This document shows positions 57,300-64,000 of a DNA stretch of 64,000 bases, in pieces. A model generated the notes under the pieces. It made no database searches, was not told the origin of the DNA, and saw nothing but the letters and a program-made list of their open reading frames with translations. Position 1 is the stretch's first letter, and each line of letters begins with the position of its first letter. Origin of the DNA: Artemia franciscana (Eukaryota > Arthropoda > Branchiopoda > Anostraca > Artemiidae); the NCBI RefSeq assembly GCF_032884065.1, contig NC_088866.1:51468068-51532067 (forward strand). Direction: 5' to 3'. The position numbers and the translations under genes were made by a program.

Positions 57300-58140
57300 A
57301 TTATTAAAACTAGAAAAAACAAAAGAAAACTAAAAAAGGGAAAACTATCTTCTATAAAAAAGGAAAAAATACTGAGAAAAAGGAAAAACTAAAAGAAAAC
57401 TAAAAAAAGGAAAAAACTAAAGACTAAAATAAAAAACTTAAAAAAACTAAAAAGAAAAAAAAATAAATAAAAAAACTGATAAAGAAAAAGGTTAAAAAAA
57501 GAAGAAACTAAAAAAGAAAAATCTAGAAATAAAAAAACAAAAAAGATAAAAACAAAAAAAGGGAAAACTACAAAAAAATAAAATAAAATAAAAAAATGAA
57601 AAACTAAAAAAAAAACTTAAAAAAAGTAAAACAGGAAAAAAGAAAAAAAATAAAGTAAAAGAGAAATAAAAAAAAAACTAAAACTAAAAGAAAGCTAAAA
57701 GTTAAAAAAGAAAAAGAAAAAGAAAAAAACTAAAAAAGAAAAAAGCTAAAAAAAACTAAAAAAGAACAACTGAAAAAAATAGGAAAAAAGGAAAAAAAGA
57801 AAAAACTGTGTCCATCGGTTAAACTATCTTCAATAAAAAAAGAAAAAAGAACTTAAAAAAAATTAAAAAAAAACTAAAGACTAAAAAGAAAACCAAAAAA
57901 GGAAAAAAACTAAAACTCTTCTATAAGAAAAAATGTAAAAAACTGAAAAAAATAAAAAGAAAATACTAAAAAAAATAAAAAGAAAATACTAAAAAAAATA
58001 AAAAGAAAATACTAAAAAAAGAAAAAAGTTAAAAAAGAAAAAAAATTGAAAAGAAAGAAAAAATTGACAAAAAAGGAAAAAAATAAAAAAAGAAAAACTA
58101 AGCTCAATGGCAAACATTTAAAAAACTAAAATTTTCCATT
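57300..58140 (+). repeat. A-rich low-complexity tract of about 840 bp
   Basis: Almost only AAAAACTAAAAAAGGAAAAA-like words, with very little C and T on this strand. The matching - strand frames are Phe-rich artefacts. A shorter tract of the same kind lies at 58270-58440. Confidence 0.9.
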
Positions 58141-58708
58141 TTCTCTACCACTATATTAATCGAGTATTCAATAATATAATCTGTATTAACAGTGAGTCCA
58201 AGTCACTTTGCTGTAATCTATATGTGTAGATATAAAAATATACTGTTTGTTTGTCTGTTACACTATTTACAATCTATTATAAAAAACAAACAAAAAAAAA
58301 TATATAAAAAAAGAAAAACTAAGAAAACTAAAAAAAAGAGAAAAAATAAAAAAAGGAAAAAAATCTAAAAAAAAAATATAAAAAATAAAAAAATGAATAG
58401 AAAAAACAAAAAAATAAATAAAAAATAAAAAAAGTATATACGACGTCATATTCAAAATGACTTCATTGCTTTTTTTTAAATAAAAAGTATTCAAAAAAAA
58501 CTTGAGGCTCTTTAAATTTTATTAAATTACTTAAAGAGTAAAAAACTGGTAATTGCACAAATATTCGAATGCATTTTGACAATGGATTAAAGCAATTCGA
58601 AAATCTTAAAAAAGAAAACCAGAAGTTTGAAGTTTAGTAGAAATTGCTCAAGTTTAGAATGCTTGCTGCTCAAAGAAAAAAGTGTCAATTAATGTCAGAG
58701 AAATTATC

Positions 58709-60004
58709 CTACAATGTTACCAAAAATTGAACACCAGGACGAAAGACCGGAGCCACGCAAAACCAGGCTTGCGGCTCAAAGAGAAAGGGCCAGATTAGAA
58801 ATGTCCAATTTACGTCAACGAAGGCGTGTCGAGAAACCACGAGAGCAACGCGATACCAGACTTGCAGCTGACTGAGCAAGTAAAAAAGGAAGGCGTATAA
58901 AGGAACTACCAGAGCAACGCAAAACCAGGCTTGCGGCTCATAGAGATAGTAAAAAACGAAGGCGTGTCCAGGAACCGCGAGACCAAAAATTGAACACCAG
59001 GACGAAAGACCGGAGCCATGCAAAACCAGGCTTGCGGCTCGAAGAGAAAGGGCCGGATTAGGAATGTCCAATTTACGTCAACGAAGGCGTGTCGAGAAAC
59101 CACGAGAGCAACGCGATACCAGACTTGCAGCTGACAGAGAAAGTAAAAAAGGAAGGCGTATCAAGGAACTACCAGAGCAACGCAAAACCAGGCTTGCGGC
59201 TCATAGAGATAGTAAAAAACCAAGGCGTGTCCAGGAACCGCGAGAGCAACGCGAAACCAGACTTGATTCTGAAAGAGAAAATAATAAACAAAGGGGTGTC
59301 GCTGTATTACAAAAAGCAATGCGTGTATAATCGCCTTGCATTAAAGTATTGCTCTTCCGATGATTATAGCATGATTCAAGATATTCAAATCTGGACTATG
59401 TCCGAAATTTGTCCCTCCTTGAAATTTAATGGTGAAACAATGGGAATGTGTTGCGCCTCAGGAAAATTTAAGCTTCCTCTACTGGCTGCACCACCAGAGC
59501 CATTGAAAACTTTGCTTACTGGGTATACGTCTAAATCGAAGCGTTTTTTTTATCAAACATCAGGAAATATAACTCATGTTTCCAAATCAAGATCAAGGTC
59601 ATTTTATGCCTATTTTCAAAGTAAAAGGGGAAATTTATCACAGAGCAGATTCTCTTCTACCATTCTCAGGTGAGCATCACAAATTTTTGCAATTGTACTT
59701 CATCAGTGATAGCAATGCTGAATTGAATGCACGTTGTGAAATTTTTCCCGATGTTGAAAGGACTATCGAATCCTAGTTGCATTATCTTTTCCACGAAAAT
59801 AATAATTTAGTGCGTCTGTTCAAAACAGCAATCGATTTGATGCCTACTGATACGCATAAAATTGTTATTTACCCTGACAAAACGCCTACTGGTGAACATG
59901 TGCGTAGAATACAATGCTCCAATTATCAACGAAGGGGCAATCGTTATGTTCGGTTATATTCAAAAATCTTAAAAAAAGAAAACCCAGAATTTGAAGCTTT
60001 GTAG
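58709..60004 (+). pseudogene. Helitron protein N-terminal part, broken
   Basis: First comes a repeated arginine/glutamine-rich region, PREQRDTRLAADRESKK / PEQRKTRLAAHRDSKK, the motif found at the N-terminus of many arthropod Helitron proteins. A 263-bp stretch of it is tandemly duplicated (58727 and 58990 copies). After a frame change near 59320 the Helitron-like N-terminal domain follows: MGMCCASGKFKLPLL, PPEPLKTLLTGY, FKVKGEIYHRADSLLPF, HKFLQLYFI, then past a stop at 59776 LFHENNNLVRLFKTAI and IVIYPDKTPTGEHVRRIQ. The HUH replication-initiator and helicase domains are missing, so this copy cannot mobilise itself. Confidence 0.82.
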
Positions 60005-60157
60005 AAATTATTGTTATAAATTGGATTTGCTTTAATAATCAAATATCTTTGAAAAAACTGCAATTTGATAGAATACAAGGGAAATGAGAATCCATATATA
60101 GAAGCCTGCCACGTGCCGCTAGCTGGTGCCAGGCGGCGAAGCCACCTGGCTAGCTAG

Positions 60158-60602
60158 TGTTACATATAAGACGTGATAGTAAATTGGTTAATACACAAAA
60201 AAATTATATAAGGAATTCGTCCGATTACTTATAAATGGGGATTATGTAAGTTTCATGGCTGTAGAGAAGCATTTCGGGATCTTTTAAGTTCAGATGTATT
60301 GTTTCTTCTCTTGTATTTCTTTAGCTTCGACCGTAAAACTGTCATATGCGAAAGCAGATAAAAGGGTTTGGATATTTCCCTTCTGGAACGATGGATTGGA
60401 TAATGGAGAAAAGAATGTAAAACGAGAGAAGGGACAAAATGAAACGAAAAAAAAATCGAAGAAACAACTGCATAAATAATTCAGTTGGGTAGTGAATTAG
60501 CTGAGGAACATGATATTCTTCAAATATTAGTTGTTCCTTTGGTGTGCATAAGAAAAACATGTTAATTTTCCTCACATATTTATTTGTTTTCTGCTGGTTA
60601 AC
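60158..60602. other. Spacer between Helitron and the secreted-protein gene
   Basis: Includes GGGGATTATGTAAGTTTCATGGCTG-like repeat words near 60236-60262 (also at 40718-40745 and 55385-55420). No gene recognised; the 61-codon frame at 60294 is Lys-rich and unsupported. Confidence 0.4.
60579..60584 (-). promoter_or_regulatory. Poly(A) signal of the 522-codon gene
   Basis: AATAAA on the - strand, 18 bases after the TAG stop. Its close position fits a very short 3' untranslated region and supports the frame being transcribed. Confidence 0.55.
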
Positions 60603-62171
60603 CTAAATATTTGTTGCTTCTTCATCGCCAGATTTGGTATTTTGTGTTGACTCTTCAATTTCTTGTTGTAGGCCCTCCGGCCAACTACTGTTATCCTCTA
60701 TAATATCCAGAAGGGCCATTTTCTCATCTATCTTAATTTGATATTCCTCTGGTTTAAGTTCTCCAAATATTTTGCTATTAAACTTTTCTTCTATCTTTAA
60801 AGCGTCAGCAAATTCGTCAAAATCGCTGGCAAACACGTTACATGGATAATTATATCGTTCAAGTTGAGCATAAACAGCGTAGCGCTGATCTACATCTGCA
60901 TTATCTCGTATCCAGGATGCAATATGGGGAGACGGCTGTGCGGTCTGACTAAAACTGTTTAAGTAAATTTCATCAATTCCCTTGCCAGGGAAAATTGGTT
61001 TCGTAAAGTCGATAGTGGCAGATGGCGTGATACTTTCCATTTCGATCATTTTAGATTTAGATCCTGTGACCAATCGAATTTCTATTCTTTTATCTAAGTC
61101 AATAGTGAAGTGAAATCCCAAATATCGAGCTAATCTATGGTAGTCGTTTGAGTTTTTTTTCAATGCCTCAATATTTTTTCGAAAATCGGGTACTCTTCGA
61201 AGGAAGTAGTACGGGGGATACCCTATGTCCTGATCAGCAATTTTGTTCGGCTTTCCATTCTCAATAGTATATACGTCAACTCTGTCTCTGAAAAATACAA
61301 TCTCGATTTCATGTGTCCTATCATCACAACTGAATTTAAAACTCAGGCCCTCGATTTCAGCTGATACCATTAAAGCATAATTCAGTTTTCTTTGCCCTCC
61401 ATACGAAACTTCGTAAACTAAATCTTCTTCGCCTCCATCTTTTGTAACTTTAAGAGCCTTGTGTCGACAACGGCCAGGGCAGCTGAGTATAACTGGAACG
61501 GGGGCCAGTTTATCATTTTTTTTCTCACTTCCAATTTTAACCTTAAGTCTAAAAAAATTAGAGTTCATTTCTACCCCTTTAAACTCTTTTAGGTCTTTTC
61601 CTTTTTTCCATTTTATGTATCCATTTTGATCAAATATGTATGCTTTAGTTTTTTCCACAGTTGCAGAAGTGTATTTTTCATTTTTATGCAAATAAATTGA
61701 TAAGAAATATGGAACCGCTAGATTATTTAAACTAGCGGTTCCATACATTTTCCCACCATCTTTACCAGATCCAATTGTGTAATCAATGCTCGCAGCAGGG
61801 TCTTTAGGGTCTTGCTGTATACTCAATTCCAGGCTAGATCCAATGTTATTGGCTATTTTCTTTAAATTGAGAAGCTGTATGTTAACTTTAGTTTTGCTCT
61901 CAGAATCGCCAAGAATAAATATTTTAAGTCTCTCTGCAGCAGAAGTCCTTGGGTCAAAAAACAAATATGTAGCATGATAGTATTCTGGATATAACTCGTT
62001 GTTAGGAACCGGTGAATGACCGACACGAAGGCAATGTTCCATGTTAATGGTCATTAGCAATTCTTTATCAGCTCTAGGATCGGTTTCATCGAAGCCATTT
62101 ATAAACTGTATAAAAAGTAGTACATACGTAATACTTATATTATACTTAATATTCATCTTTTTGATATTCAA
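60603..62171 (-). CDS. Unrecognised secreted protein, intronless
   Basis: Uninterrupted 522-codon frame, by far the longest intact frame in the window. The N-terminus has a signal-peptide pattern: basic start (MNIKKMNIKYN), hydrophobic core ITYVLLFIQFIN, then a likely cleavage before or near DETDPRAD. A second Met at residue 6 is an alternative start. The mature part has few cysteines (MEHC, SCPGRC, KFSCDD, YNYPC), alternating hydrophobic/charged stretches suggesting beta structure in the middle (for example EIEIVFFRDRVDVYTIENG), and an acidic C-terminus. No transmembrane segment other than the leader, no catalytic motif and no repeat. I do not recognise the family. Codon use is ordinary and no transposon motif is seen. 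The absence of introns, unlike MTAP and UROS, and the short 3' end could mean a retrocopy, a lineage-specific gene or a gene acquired from elsewhere. Confidence 0.72.
   Translation of the reverse strand: MNIKKMNIKYNISITYVLLFIQFINGFDETDPRADKELLMTINMEHCLRVGHSPVPNNELYPEYYHATYLFFDPRTSAAERLKIFILGDSESKTKVNIQLLNLKKIANNIGSSLELSIQQDPKDPAASIDYTIGSGKDGGKMYGTASLNNLAVPYFLSIYLHKNEKYTSATVEKTKAYIFDQNGYIKWKKGKDLKEFKGVEMNSNFFRLKVKIGSEKKNDKLAPVPVILSCPGRCRHKALKVTKDGGEEDLVYEVSYGGQRKLNYALMVSAEIEGLSFKFSCDDRTHEIEIVFFRDRVDVYTIENGKPNKIADQDIGYPPYYFLRRVPDFRKNIEALKKNSNDYHRLARYLGFHFTIDLDKRIEIRLVTGSKSKMIEMESITPSATIDFTKPIFPGKGIDEIYLNSFSQTAQPSPHIASWIRDNADVDQRYAVYAQLERYNYPCNVFASDFDEFADALKIEEKFNSKIFGELKPEEYQIKIDEKMALLDIIEDNSSWPEGLQQEIEESTQNTKSGDEEATNI
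61708..61745 (-). repeat. 14-base hairpin inside the coding sequence
   Basis: Perfect arms TATGGAACCGCTAG and CTAGCGGTTCCATA around a 10-base AT-rich loop. They lie in codons reading YGTASLNNLAVPY, so the mRNA would fold here. Confidence 0.85.
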
Positions 62172-62600
62172 TGTTCAGTTCTGCCCATAAGATAACGTAT
62201 CGAGTCATTGAAATCGAACAAAAAACAAAACTAATTTAAAAAATTTTAAGATACTTTCTAGTTTGAATGAAAAAAAAAATTAAATTATTGCTCGGACACC
62301 ACAAATGTTTTTGCAGTTTATATAATAAATGCAGTTTGTCTTATTTGAGAGTTCGCTTGATAAACACCTTATTTTGGATATAACCTATTAATACAGTGAG
62401 CTCAAGCTGGTCTGATTTCCCTATAGACATTTATTGAAACATCATTCATAATCGGATTATTTTCATTTGTTGGCTAATTGATAGTTTTGTTATTTGAGTG
62501 CAAATTCCCTTGGGACTTAGTGATTTATTAAGCAAAGAGATTTTCGTACAAGGACTTAAGAACTTGAATATATTTCAATGACATATTATCTGCAATAGCC
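62172..62600. other. Shared upstream region of two divergent genes
   Basis: Lies between the - strand secreted-protein start and the + strand LINE ORF1. AT-rich; no clear TATA box or initiator that I would defend. The part near 62400-62600 is probably LINE 5' untranslated sequence. Confidence 0.4.
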
Positions 62601-63675
62601 ATGTCGGAGAAATTAGTTTGGAATGCGATTTTGAACTTTTTAAATCGTGCTCGAAAAGCTGGAAATAAGAGTGACGAGATAAGTCGTAAAGCAATCGAGT
62701 TTTTTACAAAGGACGATATAATCAAGGCTAAGGAGATACTGTGGTCTTCTGCTCACTACACCAATAGAGTGTCAATTAAAAAAAAGTGCCGAAGACGATA
62801 TTAACGAAATGTTAAAGGTACTTGAACTTTGTGAGCAACGTAACGTTGAGCTGCCACTCTTTGTGATAGTTGAACCTGACGAAGTCCCTATCTGTCCTGG
62901 TGAGATAGCTGCGGTAATAACCAGAAAAGTTACAGAAGTTTGTAATAAGCTAGACAATTTCATGAACAAGGACCCTCCCGCCCCCTCGATTGTTCCTACA
63001 GTTACTGAAACAAAGCCCTCATATGCTGTGGTACTCAAGAATTTGCCCTCTGACCTCACGAAGTCCGATTTGAGGAAAGACTTTTTGCAAAAAATGTGTG
63101 GCAGAGAGTGCTCTAAAATTGTTGAAGTTCAGCCCAGAAAAGATAATTGGCGAGTTGTTACAGCTAGCAGGGCTGATGCAGAAACTCTTGTCGGGGTCTT
63201 TCAGAACGGTGATAAATCTCTTTCTGCAACAATCAGGAGCCTCTCCCACCTCGGTATTGCTCGATTTGTTCCCAGCAATGTAAATGACGATGAACTTTGC
63301 GCACTGATTCCTAAATGTGTCAGTTCAAGACAGATTGGCAACACCCGCTCGTTTCGATTGAAATTTGAAACCAAAGTTGATCTTATGAATGCCATAAAAA
63401 ATCCCCCAGTCATAGATTATGAGAGGATCAAAGTGGCTGAGTATCTCTCCCTCCCGGTAAGATGTTTCAAGTGTCAAGCTTACGGACATATATCCAGTAG
63501 CTGCAAAAATGAAGCTATTTGCGCAGTCTGCGGTGACCATGGTCATTCAAGCTTCAAAACATCTCCTTGTCAAAGGCCCAAGAAGTGTGCATTGTGCAAA
63601 TCACAGGATCATCCCTGTTACAGCTTCAAATATCCAGTCGCCCAAGGACTTTTAAGTAAAGTTAATTCAGCATAA
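62601..63675 (+). pseudogene. LINE ORF1, zinc-knuckle protein, one frame break
   Basis: Homologous to the ORF1 at 31964 along its length (WNAILNFLNRARKAG against LNPVLNFISRARNAG, EPDEVPICPGE against EPDQVPYGPGE). The frame breaks once, at the A8 run 62778-62785, where one extra A separates residues 1-60 from the rest. The second part (open from 62809) contains PSYAVVLKNLPSDLTKSDLR and RKDNWRVV (RRM-like), then zinc knuckles CFKCQAYGHISSSC (63463), CAVCGDHGHSS...C and CALCKSQDHPCYSFKYP, in which the last cysteine is replaced by Tyr. The stop TAA overlaps the ORF2 ATG as TAATG. Confidence 0.86.
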
Positions 63676-64000
63676 TGGCTCGAGCCTTAAGTCTCATATC
63701 ATGGAATATCAATGGCAAAGTGGTTGACAAAGGCCTAGTCCTCTCTGAACTTTTAAGTACAAATGAAATAATTTTTCTGCAAGAACATTTTTTGTCTCAT
63801 GAAAGGAAAAATTTACTCAGCATTTCACAGAATTCTTATCTCTTATTTCACCCAGCGAAAATGAATAAGAGCCGTGGCCGACCTTCAGGCGGATTAGCTA
63901 TTATTTCACAATTTCCCGTCAATCTCCTTGAGTCGAATGACCATTTCATTGCTGCCGAATTTTCGGACCTAATCTGTATAAACGTTTACCTGCCAACTAA
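63675..64000 (+). CDS. LINE ORF2 start, AP-type endonuclease, cut by window end
   Basis: Begins MARALSLISWNINGK on the last base of the ORF1 stop. SWNINGK holds the family's catalytic Asn, IIFLQEHFL the metal-binding Glu (normally Q/T-E), and RPSGGLAII the conserved GG block. It runs open to the last base. The reverse transcriptase lies beyond the window. This is the same family as the relic at 36945-38930. Confidence 0.88.
   Translation, partial: MARALSLISWNINGKVVDKGLVLSELLSTNEIIFLQEHFLSHERKNLLSISQNSYLLFHPAKMNKSRGRPSGGLAIISQFPVNLLESNDHFIAAEFSDLICINVYLPT

Larger units (their letters stand above)
56739..60157 (+). mobile_element. Second Helitron, directly adjacent, truncated
   Basis: Begins TCTATATAAAAATGTAGTGT five bases after the first Helitron's CTAG. 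It ends with a GC-rich imperfect hairpin (GCCAGGCGGC, GAA, GCCACCTGGC at 60128-60150) and CTAG at 60154-60157 before T. A further TC start (TCTATATGTGTAGATATAA, about 58217) may mark a nested second element, which would make the coding Helitron 58217-60157. The interior contains a LINE-like tail (57270-57306, ATT repeats), a very A-rich tract and the Helitron N-terminal coding relic. Confidence 0.75.

Overview
The window looks like AT-rich nuclear DNA of an invertebrate. I would guess an arthropod, possibly a crustacean such as a brine shrimp, but that rests on general impression and not on a marker. Host coding sequence is split by GT-AG introns and sparse, while most of the 64 kb is transposable elements, foldback elements and tandem arrays. 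No bacterial-type operons, ribosome binding sites or CRISPR arrays are seen.

Host genes. Two conserved single-copy genes are caught in part, both on the + strand. (1) S-methyl-5'-thioadenosine phosphorylase (MTAP): two internal exons at 986-1241 and 5273-5482, with a candidate last exon at 13141-13194. (2) Uroporphyrinogen-III synthase (UROS): the first coding exon at 27217-27397, ending at a strong splice donor; later exons were not found. A third, unrecognised gene is an intact, intronless 522-codon frame on the - strand at 60603-62171. It encodes a probable secreted protein and has a poly(A) signal just after its stop codon.

Layout. 1-13.4 kb: MTAP exons with repeat-filled introns, including LINE relics and a 104-bp tandem repeat. 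14.4-18.3 kb: a hairpin-bearing 68-bp tandem repeat, then a roughly 3-kb element with inverted termini that contains a tRNA-derived SINE. 18.3-25.7 kb: a very large inverted repeat around a piggyBac transposase relic and a degenerate minisatellite. 25.6-31.6 kb: LINE relic, UROS exon 1, a large foldback, a TTAA-flanked MITE and another LINE relic. 31.6-36.3 kb: one nearly complete LINE with ORF1 and ORF2. 36.5-38.9 kb: LINE relics. 38.9-45.2 kb: tandem arrays, one interrupted by a 5'-truncated RTE-like LINE. 45.5-53.4 kb: foldback repeats and a 244-bp satellite. 53.6-55.2 kb: a second copy of the array family. 55.5-60.2 kb: a tRNA-like inverted pair and back-to-back Helitrons. 60.6-62.2 kb: the unknown secreted-protein gene. 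62.6-64 kb: the start of another LINE, cut by the window end.

How parts relate. The LINE ORF1 frames at 31.96, 36.9 and 62.6 kb are homologous zinc-knuckle proteins, and in the two better copies ORF2 starts on the stop codon of ORF1 (ATGA and TAATG). The RTE-like copies at 4.0, 5.9 and 43.0 kb share one 3' end, and the two longer ones finish in (TAG)n. Family assignments rest on reading motifs by eye; no database search was possible.
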